Below are positions 27,071-34,632 of a stretch of 64,000 nt of DNA, in pieces. Below the pieces are notes generated by a model, which had not been told where the DNA came from, did no database searches, and was given only the letters and a program-made list of their open reading frames with translations. Position numbers and translations under genes: made by a program. This DNA comes from an uncultured Granulosicoccus sp. (GTDB taxonomy: Bacteria; Pseudomonadota; Gammaproteobacteria; Granulosicoccales; Granulosicoccaceae): NCBI GenBank assembly GCA_947499955.1, contig CANMQI010000004.1:124001-188000 (forward strand), in the 5' to 3' direction. Position 1 is the stretch's first letter. The number at the start of each line of letters is the position of its first letter.

Positions 27071-27298
27071 ATGAAGCGTACGTTCGATTTTGTCGGTTTG
27101 AACACTGTTATTTCCGAAGCGTTCAAACCCCTGCATCAGGTTACCCCCGACCTGGCCCGCAAGGCCGGTCTGGATGCGGGTATCAAGGGTACGACACCTG
27201 CCAATTGCCATCATTCCTACTTCGCTGACGAAGCTCTGGAGACCGAATGGTACAAGGGCTTCCGTCAGGGAAAGCAGCAGAGTCTGGAAGAGAGCTGA
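27071..27298 (+). CDS. Ribosome modulation factor-like protein
   Basis: A 75-residue protein whose residues about 27-70 follow the RMF pattern: ARKAGLDAGIKG aligns with the HQRGYQAGIAG helix of E. coli RMF, a cysteine follows in TTPANCHHSY, and EWYKGFRQGKQQ aligns with WLGGWREA. RMF drives 100S ribosome dimer formation in stationary phase. The N-terminal 26 residues are extra. ATG 27071 has GGAG eight bases upstream; a GTG at 27044 with an even better Shine-Dalgarno would add nine residues. Two hairpins follow the stop. Monocistronic by appearance. Confidence 0.7.
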   Translation: MKRTFDFVGLNTVISEAFKPLHQVTPDLARKAGLDAGIKGTTPANCHHSYFADEALETEWYKGFRQGKQQSLEES

Positions 27299-27300
27299 CA

Positions 27301-27323
27301 CAGCCGCGCCACTGGCGCAGCTG
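27301..27323 (+). terminator. Hairpin directly after the RMF-like gene
   Basis: An imperfect stem CAGC-C-GCGCC with GGCGC-A-GCTG and an ACT loop begins two bases after the stop codon. It has no T-run. It may terminate or stabilise the RMF-like mRNA. Confidence 0.4.
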
Positions 27324-27325
27324 TG

Positions 27326-27359
27326 GATCACGTCGCTTGTCATGCCAAGCGACGTGATC
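27326..27359. repeat. Perfect 14-bp inverted repeat
   Basis: GATCACGTCGCTTG and its exact complement are separated by six bases (TCATGC). The 34-bp element lies 28 bp after the RMF-like gene and 20 bp before the next start. It could be a strong RNA hairpin or a protein-binding palindrome. No T-run follows. Confidence 0.6.
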
Positions 27360-27378
27360 ACGTGTAGTATTCCGGCGC

Positions 27379-27729
27379 ATGAGCTGCCTTGAACTTAGCG
27401 ATGCCGAAGCCGTCAAGATTGCCGAGCCGATGATGGAAGACGTCATGCTCGGCGTGTCGCGACGTGATTATCAACTCCATTGCACGCACTTCTCAGTCAA
27501 TCTGAAAAGTCGTATCACCCCTGAAGTATTCCTGACGGATTGCGATCAGCGGGAGACCGATTGGGGGTTGCCCGGAAGTCGCGAACTGACGGCGATCTTC
27601 CGCAAACACAAGTCCTTCACGCTGGTATGGGTGCAGCAGTACACCCGAACCGATGAGCAGGTAGTGGCGATGGCCACTATTGCCCTGAAGGGCGGACGGT
27701 ACTTCGTGGACTATTTTCTGCTGCATTGA
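27379..27729 (+). CDS. Hypothetical protein (116 aa)
   Basis: An acidic-to-neutral soluble protein of 116 residues with no signal peptide or membrane segment. I recognise no family. The C-terminal half alternates hydrophobic residues (SFTLVWVQQYTRTDEQVVAMATIALKG), suggesting beta strands. ATG 27379 has no clear Shine-Dalgarno and lies 20 bp after the perfect inverted repeat. Codon use resembles its neighbours, so I think it is real, but without a homologue this is uncertain. Confidence 0.45.
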   Translation: MSCLELSDAEAVKIAEPMMEDVMLGVSRRDYQLHCTHFSVNLKSRITPEVFLTDCDQRETDWGLPGSRELTAIFRKHKSFTLVWVQQYTRTDEQVVAMATIALKGGRYFVDYFLLH

Positions 27730-27838
27730 CTGCGGCATTGGCCACTGCACTACCTTGCCGGACTCGTTGGCTGTATCGACCTGTCGTACCGGTTTGCCGT
27801 ACTGACCTGCCACCCTGTGGATGTCGTGCAGAGGCCCG

Positions 27839-28159
27839 TCAGGGCGAGGTGTCACCAGGGCATTGCTCTGCCGTGTCGATCTTCTGGCACAGAAACTCGA
27901 GCACATCAGTATCGATATTCGATGCGATTGCGTCAAGGTTGGCACCGCGTAACCTATCCATTCCCGGAATGGTATAGGAACCCTGTTGCATGCCGTAGCT
28001 GGCAGCGATACCGCCAATTCCGGCGATGACTACCCAGAACAACATCTTGATACTGCTGCGTACGATCTGCAGAACTCCCACGAAGACAAACAGCCCGCCT
28101 ACCGCCATCAGTATTTCATGGGCATAGTCGAACTGCAGGAATTCTTGCCAGTATTTCAC
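27839..28159 (-). CDS. Hypothetical small membrane protein (106 aa)
   Basis: A 106-residue protein with two predicted membrane helices (about 13-34 and 38-58) and a polar C-terminal tail containing two cysteines. I do not recognise the family. The start is GTG 28159, preceded by AAGGA about nine bases upstream, which supports a real gene. It is divergent from dsbB. Confidence 0.55.
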   Translation of the reverse strand: MKYWQEFLQFDYAHEILMAVGGLFVFVGVLQIVRSSIKMLFWVVIAGIGGIAASYGMQQGSYTIPGMDRLRGANLDAIASNIDTDVLEFLCQKIDTAEQCPGDTSP

Positions 28160-28332
28160 GCTCGTCGTCCTTTATCGTTGTCGCTGGTGTCAAGTGTAAC
28201 CGCAAGCCGGGAACCTGTAGCCACAAAGGTGATCGGAAGTCGGATGCGGACTCGATACCCTGCTGGAACGCGTGCAGTGGCGTCCTGTTTGCTACTCTTA
28301 CGCCAAAATCAACCTGTGTAACCTCACCTTCA

Positions 28333-28854
28333 ATGAATCTGTCAAGCGTGTACGCCCGCCGCCTCATGTGGCTCGGCTGTCTGTTCTCGATCATCGGTCT
28401 GATGAGTTATGCCATCTACGCCGAACGCATTCTGTATCTGGATCCGTGTCCGCTGTGCATCACCCAGCGACTGTTCTACATTCTGGTCGGGATTTTTGCC
28501 CTGGTGGGTCTGTTGTTCATTCGCCGGCCGAGGCTGCAGCGAGTCGTCGCCTGCCTGATGGCTCTGAGTGCCGTGGGTGGCATCATCACGGCGGGGCGCC
28601 AGGTCTGGCTGCAACACCTGCCGCCGGAAAAAGTGCCCGAGTGTGGCCCGGGGCTGTCCTACTGGATGGAGAACGAGCCCTGGTTGCAGACCCTCTCACT
28701 GCTGTTCAAGGGTGATGGCAACTGCGCTGAAGTGAACTGGACCTTCATGGGCTTCAGCATGGGCGAATGGTCGCTGGCCTGGTTTGTCGGCCTGTTGCTG
28801 GTGGCGCTGGTACTGTTGTTCACCTACCGGGACGGTATCTCGAACGCTCGCTGA
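28333..28854 (+). CDS. dsbB: Disulfide bond formation protein B
   Basis: Inner-membrane quinone-linked oxidase that reoxidises DsbA in the periplasm. The 173-residue product (E. coli 176) has four membrane helices and both redox pairs: C39-x-x-C42 in DPCPLC and the second-loop pair C104/C131. No dsbA is adjacent. A long imperfect hairpin and other secondary structure follow before the convergent xylanase gene. Confidence 0.93.
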   Translation: MNLSSVYARRLMWLGCLFSIIGLMSYAIYAERILYLDPCPLCITQRLFYILVGIFALVGLLFIRRPRLQRVVACLMALSAVGGIITAGRQVWLQHLPPEKVPECGPGLSYWMENEPWLQTLSLLFKGDGNCAEVNWTFMGFSMGEWSLAWFVGLLLVALVLLFTYRDGISNAR

Positions 28855-28910
28855 GCGGTTCCACGCGACCGCTGGCTCGACCGCGGCGTGGCGTGGTAAA
28901 CCCTGCGTCG

Positions 28911-28954
28911 CACCCGCGCTGCGCACGCGCTGCACCCGCGCTGCACACGCAGTG
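28911..28954. repeat. Two copies of a GC-rich 22-bp tandem repeat
   Basis: CACCCGCGCTGCGCACGCGC-TG and CACCCGCGCTGCACACGCAG-TG sit back to back, with three differences, in the dsbB-xylanase spacer. They add structure to a region that also carries two hairpins. No function is apparent. Confidence 0.6.
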
Positions 28955-28980
28955 CGGCACTCACATCCTTGCGAGTGCCG
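28955..28980. terminator. Hairpin in the dsbB-xylanase spacer
   Basis: A perfect 8-bp stem CGGCACTC/GAGTGCCG with a 10-base loop. No T-run on either strand; possibly part of the termination region of dsbB. Confidence 0.35.
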
Positions 28981-28985
28981 AGGCT

Positions 28986-29018
28986 GCTGCCGAACGTCCG
29001 ACAGGGACGTCCGGCAGC
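28986..29018. terminator. Strong hairpin between convergent dsbB and xylanase
   Basis: A 14-position stem with one mismatch (GCTGCCGAACGTCC against GGACGTCCGGCAGC) and a 5-base loop, five bases from the xylanase stop. It lacks a T-run but is a likely bidirectional terminator. Confidence 0.5.
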
Positions 29019-29023
29019 TCAGA

Positions 29024-31222
29024 TCAGTTCTGAGAGAGGCGCTGCTGAATGGCGAAGTAGGCAGGCTTGGGCTGATACCGCCTGTCGAGCAACAGCGGGT
29101 TGTACTGACGGCGCCAGGAATACATGTCGGTGAAGCCCCAGGCCTGATAGGCCTTGCAGCGTGGCTGGTCGAGACACAGTGACAGTACTCCCTCATACAC
29201 CTCAGCCTGCTGCTCTTCAGTCATGCCGCTGCGTATCGAGACATCCAGTTCGGTGATGTAGATGTCAAGATCCAGTGCGGCCATCTTGTCGAACGTGGCA
29301 GCAACTTCATCGTAACGGTCGAAATCGGCGTCCAGGTGCATCTGGAAACCGACACCGTCTACCGGAGTGCCGGCGTCCGTCAATGCCGTCATCAAGGCAA
29401 CCAGGCCATCGGACTTCGGCCCGGCAAAGCTGACGTCATATTCGTTGTAGAGCAGGGTCGCCTCGGGTGCCGAGAGTCGTGCCTGACGAAAGGCGATGTC
29501 GATGAAATCGGCGCCCATGGCCTCATACCAGGTGGATTGGCGAAACGTACCGTCTTCCTCGAGGGCCTCGTTCACGACATCCCAGATCGGCACGTCATCG
29601 CCATAGCGTGTGATGACACGATCGATGAATTCTCGCATATGACCCTCGCGGTCAGCCAGCGCCGAGCGCTTGATCCAGCCTGGCAGCTGCCGATGCCAGA
29701 CCAGGGTATGGCCATGCACCGCCTGACGCCGTGCCTTGGCGTGCTTCACCAGGTTGTCTGCCTGCGCCCAGCGATACTTGCCGGGTAGCGGGTTGACCAG
29801 ATCCCATTTGAGGGAATTTTCGGTGGTGACAAAATTGAATTCTTCCGCGGCGATATCGGCATACAAGGCGCCATCAGGCATCTCGTAAAAGCCCTGCAGG
29901 GCCGCGTAACCGATCAGCAGATCACGGCTTGCCGCCAGTTCCCGCAGACGCGTACCGGAACGGATGAAAGCACTGTCTTCCAGCACTTCTATTGCCACGG
30001 TGCGCGAGGTGCTGAGACTGGCATCATCGGCATCGCGCGCCGTCAGTTCCAGCTCGATGTTCTCGGCGGTACGCGGAATGAAGCGCAGGATGGAAATCGC
30101 CTCCTCGCTGTAGTGCGGCACGAGGGTGGCGCCGGCGGGCGGATTGGCAATTTCCAGTGAAGGAATGGTGCCATTGGCATCGCTGACCTTGATGTACAGC
30201 GTCACGAAGTCGTTGACCCTGACCGTGGGTGGTCTGATCTCGTTCACTACCGGTGGCAGGTTGATGATGCCGGAAGGGTCCGATGGCATCTTCACCTTGA
30301 TGCGAATCGTGCGTTCGGTGCGGTAGTAGGGTTCGGCCGGGTCGGTTGCGGTAATGGTGAATTCCTGAATACCCACCTGCGGCTGCAGGGGGCGCCAGAT
30401 CAGTGAGCGTGTGCCGTTGAAATTGTCGACATAACGCGCACCGGCGGGTATGGCATTGGGGAACAGGCCGGGGATTCCGCCATCATCATCCAGAGGCCGG
30501 AAAATCACGGTCAGTTCGTCTCCGGCGAAGACTTCCACATCCGTCAGATTGTCGAAATAGGGAAGGGAATTGGTGGTGATATCCACGTGCTCGGGGATGT
30601 AGTGCACCGCGGGCAGTGGACCTGCAGCAAAATCGGCGTCGGTCAGGATGCCGTAATCATCATCCAGGTCCCGGTTCGGGTTGCGAACCACGAAGAACTC
30701 GCTCACGTTCGTGATCGGCCCGAGCGCTCTGACCGGCTCGCTGTCTGCACCCGGTGCGGCGCTCAGCGGTGGGCTGGGCAGGGGGCCCAGTACGCGATCG
30801 GCGGTAATGTCTGCTGATACCGGGCCATTGTCACCCGCATCTGTCGAGCCGGTACCGGTATTGCCGTCCTCGCCTGCGCCTGCGCCCGCGCCTGCACCCG
30901 CGCCCGTACCACCACCCGTGGTGTCGGTATTGTCCGGTTCCGTATCGTTTCCGGTATTCCCACCATTGCCGGTGTCCGTACCCTGACCGGTGGTGCCGTC
31001 TTCGCCGGTGCCTGTGTCCTGGCCGCCGCCCTGAGCAGGTGGCGTGTCATCTGCCGGTCCGTCCTTGTCAGAGCTGGAGGAGCTGCAGGCAGTGAGAAGG
31101 CCCAGCATGAGACTCAGCAGTCCGATTCTCAGTGGCTGCAGCCCGGTCATGGAGCTGTTCGATCGATTATTGAACATGGTGTGTGAAAGTCCGTTGGTTG
31201 TCTGGACGATGGAATCGTTCAT
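29024..31222 (-). CDS. Lipoprotein GH10 endo-1,4-beta-xylanase
   Basis: A surface or periplasmic xylanase of up to 732 residues. A lipoprotein signal ends at GLLTAC (lipobox Cys about C46). Then come a disordered Gly/Thr/Asp/Asn linker (about 50-135) with a Gly-Ala run near 106-117, two Ig/cadherin-like beta domains (about 225-415), and a GH10 catalytic domain (about 420-730). The acid/base E552 in WDVVNEAL and nucleophile E658 in ITELDV are intact, as is HGHTLVWHRQLP. Several in-frame ATGs (31222, 31177, 31150) precede the signal; I keep the longest but starts nearer the signal peptide are likely. GH10 enzymes cleave xylan or mixed-linkage beta-1,3/1,4-xylan of algae. Confidence 0.9.
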   Translation of the reverse strand: MNDSIVQTTNGLSHTMFNNRSNSSMTGLQPLRIGLLSLMLGLLTACSSSSSDKDGPADDTPPAQGGGQDTGTGEDGTTGQGTDTGNGGNTGNDTEPDNTDTTGGGTGAGAGAGAGAGEDGNTGTGSTDAGDNGPVSADITADRVLGPLPSPPLSAAPGADSEPVRALGPITNVSEFFVVRNPNRDLDDDYGILTDADFAAGPLPAVHYIPEHVDITTNSLPYFDNLTDVEVFAGDELTVIFRPLDDDGGIPGLFPNAIPAGARYVDNFNGTRSLIWRPLQPQVGIQEFTITATDPAEPYYRTERTIRIKVKMPSDPSGIINLPPVVNEIRPPTVRVNDFVTLYIKVSDANGTIPSLEIANPPAGATLVPHYSEEAISILRFIPRTAENIELELTARDADDASLSTSRTVAIEVLEDSAFIRSGTRLRELAASRDLLIGYAALQGFYEMPDGALYADIAAEEFNFVTTENSLKWDLVNPLPGKYRWAQADNLVKHAKARRQAVHGHTLVWHRQLPGWIKRSALADREGHMREFIDRVITRYGDDVPIWDVVNEALEEDGTFRQSTWYEAMGADFIDIAFRQARLSAPEATLLYNEYDVSFAGPKSDGLVALMTALTDAGTPVDGVGFQMHLDADFDRYDEVAATFDKMAALDLDIYITELDVSIRSGMTEEQQAEVYEGVLSLCLDQPRCKAYQAWGFTDMYSWRRQYNPLLLDRRYQPKPAYFAIQQRLSQN

Positions 31223-31405
31223 GAGGCGTAGCGTAGTGCGCCTGTTCGACTCCGGTTGTTACCGCTGCAGCAGAAGCGGTGACTGGCGTGCCCTCCGTGG
31301 CAGGCTTGTGGCCAGAATGTGATCTCCCTTCAGTTACCGCTCGGATTTTAGTTGATGATGATGCGCTTGCATTGTCACTTAATGCCGAAAACGTCAGGTA
31401 ACTGT

Positions 31406-31765
31406 ATGGGAAGTCTGCATCATCTGCCCATGGCAGCCAGTACACACGCCAGGTTGCTGGAGCAACTGGTCAGTGAGGCCATTGCCTCGCATCCGGACAA
31501 GGAGGTGGCGCAAGCGTGGGCGCGACTGGCTCGTGAGTCGCTCAGGCGTTACGCCAGTCCCCCCATGCCCAGCCAACCCGTGCTGGATCTGAGCCCTGTC
31601 CAGGGTCTGACAGATGAGCAGAAAGAACAGATGCAGTCCGTGGTGCAGGCTTGGCTGGAGTGTTATCTGGCCGACGTACGGCAGCAGTTGATGAGTATTC
31701 ACCGCGATTTTCTGACCCTGCAAAAGCAGGTAGCCGAACTGGAAACGGAACGCCAGCGCCGCTGA
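31406..31765 (+). CDS. Small coiled-coil protein, unknown function
   Basis: A protein of about 119 residues, soluble and mostly helical. The last 35 residues (LADVRQQLMSIHRDFLTLQKQVAELETERQRR region) look like a coiled coil. I do not recognise a family; the pattern is reminiscent of small PHA-granule or phasin-type helper proteins, but no partner gene is near. The frame opens at 31352; ATG 31406 is preceded by AGG at suitable distance, so I prefer it. It converges on the DUF3750 gene with 12 bp between. Confidence 0.5.
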   Translation: MGSLHHLPMAASTHARLLEQLVSEAIASHPDKEVAQAWARLARESLRRYASPPMPSQPVLDLSPVQGLTDEQKEQMQSVVQAWLECYLADVRQQLMSIHRDFLTLQKQVAELETERQRR

Positions 31766-31777
31766 CTGAACCTTCGC

Positions 31778-32569
31778 TCAGGTATCGGGTAGCTGCACTC
31801 GCTTCAATTCCGGGAATCCGAGCCGCCCGACGCCTGGCAGCTTGAGGGCCGGCGGCAGCAGGTCGATGCCTGCCGTCAAGCCCAGCAAGTTGACCTCGAT
31901 GCCTTCCTCGATGCCGGCCATCAGTCCGGCATAGCCACCCAGAGACAGCTGCACCCCGGTGCCACTGGGCGTCCTGTCAACTATCCGTCCACCCGGCAGA
32001 TAGTCCTTGCCGATGGCATTGCTCGGGAGTTCGAGACGAAGCTCCGGGATCGCGCGGGCCACGAAGGCGGTAAAGGTATTGCTGTTGGGGCCGGGCCAGA
32101 CCCGGTATTCGTTGTTGTAGGGGTAATCGGCGGCAGCCTGATGCAAACGATCGATCAGTCGATCAACCTGCTGACCGCCTCGTACATCGCGTAGCAGCAG
32201 GGGTCGACTGCCGAACCACATGGCATCGGGCACCCCCGTGCGCACCCGGACCGCATCACCGCCCCAGTAGACACGATAACCGATGACTTCCAGTCGGGTA
32301 TAACGATGTTCCCCGGTACGTTTGGTGGCGATCCAGGTGTGCACGCCGAAAGCGCCTCGCCAGCGAGCGGCACGCGCGGCATAGACCTGGATCACGGCCT
32401 CATCCGAATCGGCAGCGGGTGCCTGCTCGGTGCTCTGATGGCGACTCATGCCGCGATAGTCACCACGCTCTCCGGAGTAGTGAGACGCCAGCATGTATCC
32501 AACCGGCAGGAAGAACAGCACGAGGATGATCAGCAGGGCTCTACGTAGTCTGGGCAATCTGGGTTTCAT
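31778..32569 (-). CDS. DUF3750 family membrane-anchored protein
   Basis: A 263-residue protein with one N-terminal membrane helix (about 10-28) and a periplasmic domain. The segment RWRGAFGVHTWIATKR, the later NEYRVWPGPNSNTFTAFVARAIPEL and a glycine-rich C-terminus match the DUF3750 family as I know it, whose function is unknown. The frame extends upstream to 32641 in codons that overlap the promoter area of the divergent SDR gene. I chose ATG 32569, where the basic residues before the membrane helix begin. Confidence 0.75.
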   Translation of the reverse strand: MKPRLPRLRRALLIILVLFFLPVGYMLASHYSGERGDYRGMSRHQSTEQAPAADSDEAVIQVYAARAARWRGAFGVHTWIATKRTGEHRYTRLEVIGYRVYWGGDAVRVRTGVPDAMWFGSRPLLLRDVRGGQQVDRLIDRLHQAAADYPYNNEYRVWPGPNSNTFTAFVARAIPELRLELPSNAIGKDYLPGGRIVDRTPSGTGVQLSLGGYAGLMAGIEEGIEVNLLGLTAGIDLLPPALKLPGVGRLGFPELKRVQLPDT

Positions 32570-32671
32570 GGTCACAATGGTGTCTATCGGCAGCCGTTGG
32601 AGTCGTTTCAGGCCCGTGAGTTCGCTAATCATACTTGGCAATCGGGTGCAGCTTCCGGTACGCTGCGCTCC

Positions 32672-33409
32672 ATGAAAAAACGACTAGAAGGGAAACGTGC
32701 ACTGGTAACAGCCGCTGCACAGGGAATCGGTGAAGCCACAGCACGTGCCTTTGCCGAAGCAGGAGCCACCGTGGTGGCGACGGACATCAATGCCGAGAAG
32801 CTCGCAGAGCTTGGCAAGGTGCCGGGTATCCAGACGCGCGTCCTGAATGTCATGGACCGCGCTGCCATCGAAGCCATGATTGCCGAAGAGGCGGCATTCG
32901 ATGTGTTGTTCAATTGTGCCGGTACGGTGCATAACGGTTCTATCCTGGACTGCACCGATGAAGATTGGGATCTGGCGTTCGATTTGAACGTTAAATCCAT
33001 GTTTCGAGTCAGCCAGGCCGTCATCCCCGGCATGGTTGCCGCCGGTGGTGGATCCATCGTCAATGTGTCCTCCATTGCGGCTCACAAGGGGCTGGTCAAT
33101 CGATTCGCCTATGGCGCCTCCAAGGCCGCTGTGACCGGTCTGACCAAGATGATCGCAGCCGATTTCGTGACCCAGGGCATTCGCTGCAACGCCGTGGCAC
33201 CGGGAACCGTACAGTCGCCGTCTCTGGACGATCGCATCTCGGCGTTTGAAGATCCGGTTGAAGCCCGCAAGCAGTTCATTGCACGACAGCCCATGGGACG
33301 TCTGGGCAAGGCCGAGGAAATTGCGGCCGCCGCGCTGTATCTGGCCAGTGATGATGCGGTCTTCGTTACCGGTACCACCCTGAGTGTCGATGGCGGCATG
33401 TCCATCTGA
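32672..33409 (+). CDS. Short-chain dehydrogenase, BDH2/KDF-dehydrogenase type
   Basis: A 245-residue NAD(H)-type classical SDR. It has the dinucleotide motif TAAAQGIGEA (about 13-22), an acidic D38 in VATDIN that favours NAD, and the catalytic S133 or S134, Y147 and K151. Segments such as PGIQTRVLNV, VHNGSILDC and GIRCNAVAPGTVQSPSL are those of the BDH2/DHRS6 branch, which in bacteria includes 2-keto-3-deoxy-L-fuconate dehydrogenase. ATG 32672 gives the family length; the frame is open further upstream. It is followed 254 bp later by a hydroxyacid dehydrogenase gene with its own promoter. The substrate is probably a hydroxyacid or sugar acid but cannot be fixed. Confidence 0.82.
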   Translation: MKKRLEGKRALVTAAAQGIGEATARAFAEAGATVVATDINAEKLAELGKVPGIQTRVLNVMDRAAIEAMIAEEAAFDVLFNCAGTVHNGSILDCTDEDWDLAFDLNVKSMFRVSQAVIPGMVAAGGGSIVNVSSIAAHKGLVNRFAYGASKAAVTGLTKMIAADFVTQGIRCNAVAPGTVQSPSLDDRISAFEDPVEARKQFIARQPMGRLGKAEEIAAAALYLASDDAVFVTGTTLSVDGGMSI

Positions 33410-33525
33410 CCAGTTTCTATCAAGGCGCCGTCACGCGTGACGCATCTTGCTTGTTTACCGTCGGTCATCGGGGCCGGCCGTCTGATTTGTTCTGACAATA
33501 TTCAGCCCGCTGGCCCCTTTATTAC

Positions 33526-33553
33526 TTGAAAGCTGTAATTTGAACGTTAAAAT
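33526..33553 (+). promoter_or_regulatory. Likely sigma-70 promoter before the hydroxyacid dehydrogenase
   Basis: TTGAAA (33526-33531) and TAAAAT (33548-33553) are separated by 16 bp, a good match to the sigma-70 consensus in an otherwise GC-rich area. The -35 element sits inside a small inverted repeat (ATTAC-N9-GTAAT, 33521-33539), a possible operator. Confidence 0.5.
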
Positions 33554-33663
33554 GCTGTCCTGCCTGTTGCCTTATCCGCAGCATCGCCGGGCTATGGCAG
33601 CCGGCCTCCACTACACATCACTTACGTGATTCATCCAATCCTGCAATCGGGAAGAGCATTACC

Positions 33664-34542
33664 ATGAGCAATCTGGAACGAGTTGGTTTCATCGGCCTTG
33701 GCGCCATGGGCGTCGGTATGGCTGCCAATATCATTGCCGCCGGCTATCCGCTGACGGTCATGGGTCACACACGCCGCGAGCCGGTCGAACGACTGGTGGG
33801 GCTGGGTGCGCGCGAAGTGGCCACACCCGCGGAGATGCGGGCGCATTGTGACGTCATCATCCTGTGTGTCACCACCTCCGATGCGGTCGAGGCTATCGTG
33901 CTGGGAGATGATGGTTTGCTGTCCGCCGGTGACAACCCCTTCATGCTGATCGACTGCGGTACCTCGCGGCCGGATTCCACCCTGATGCTGGGCGCTCGAC
34001 TGGCCGAAGCCGGTTGCACCATGATGGATGTACCTCTGGGACGTTCCGCGGCGGCGGCCGAAGCCGGCACCTTGAACATGATGGCGGGTGGTAGTGAGGC
34101 GGATTTCAATCGCGCAAAGCCGCTGCTGGAGACCATGTCCGAGAATCTGTTCCACGTGGGTGAACTGAGCGCCGGGCATCGCATCAAGCTGATCAACAAT
34201 GGCTACTCGATGGCCGTTGCCTGTCTGGCGGCCGAAGCCGTGGCCACTGCCAGAGCCGGGAATGTGGATCTGAAAGTGCTGCATCAGGTCATGGGCGCGG
34301 GTCCCAACCGCAGTGATTTCTTCGACTGGATGATGGCCTCGGCCGTTGATGGTGATGAGTCGAAGCTCGAATTCGCACTGAAGAACGGCTACAAGGACAT
34401 GGGCTATTTCCAGTCGATGGCCGATGAGGTGGGTGTGGATGCCACCTTGCCGGCGGCTGCGACCGCTCGTCTGAAGTCTCTGGTTGAAGCGGGACACGGT
34501 GATGAATTCGTGCCTGCGCTGATGCGCCTCGTGCAGAAGTAG
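33664..34542 (+). CDS. Beta-hydroxyacid dehydrogenase with YihU-like substrate motif
   Basis: A 292-residue member of the 3-hydroxyisobutyrate dehydrogenase family. The NAD-binding GFIGLGAMG (8-16) and the catalytic K175 in IKLINN are present. The substrate-binding segment is DVPLGRSAAAAEAGTL (122-137) instead of the usual DAPVSGG. From memory, E. coli YihU (3-sulfolactaldehyde reductase) carries DVPVGRTSANAITGTL there, and its arginine (R127 here) with the Asn/Ser after the lysine (N178, N179, S182) contact the sulfonate. So 3-sulfolactaldehyde or a similar acid is a possible substrate; tartronate semialdehyde is the alternative. The UxaA-family gene follows after 90 bp. Confidence 0.8.
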   Translation: MSNLERVGFIGLGAMGVGMAANIIAAGYPLTVMGHTRREPVERLVGLGAREVATPAEMRAHCDVIILCVTTSDAVEAIVLGDDGLLSAGDNPFMLIDCGTSRPDSTLMLGARLAEAGCTMMDVPLGRSAAAAEAGTLNMMAGGSEADFNRAKPLLETMSENLFHVGELSAGHRIKLINNGYSMAVACLAAEAVATARAGNVDLKVLHQVMGAGPNRSDFFDWMMASAVDGDESKLEFALKNGYKDMGYFQSMADEVGVDATLPAAATARLKSLVEAGHGDEFVPALMRLVQK

Positions 34543-34632
34543 ACGCACCAGGTTCGTCATGTCTTTCCGGGCTGTGGCAGTATGATGTCGTAGCCCGGCT
34601 CTTCGTCGTCAATTATCGTGCGCTACTGAAAA

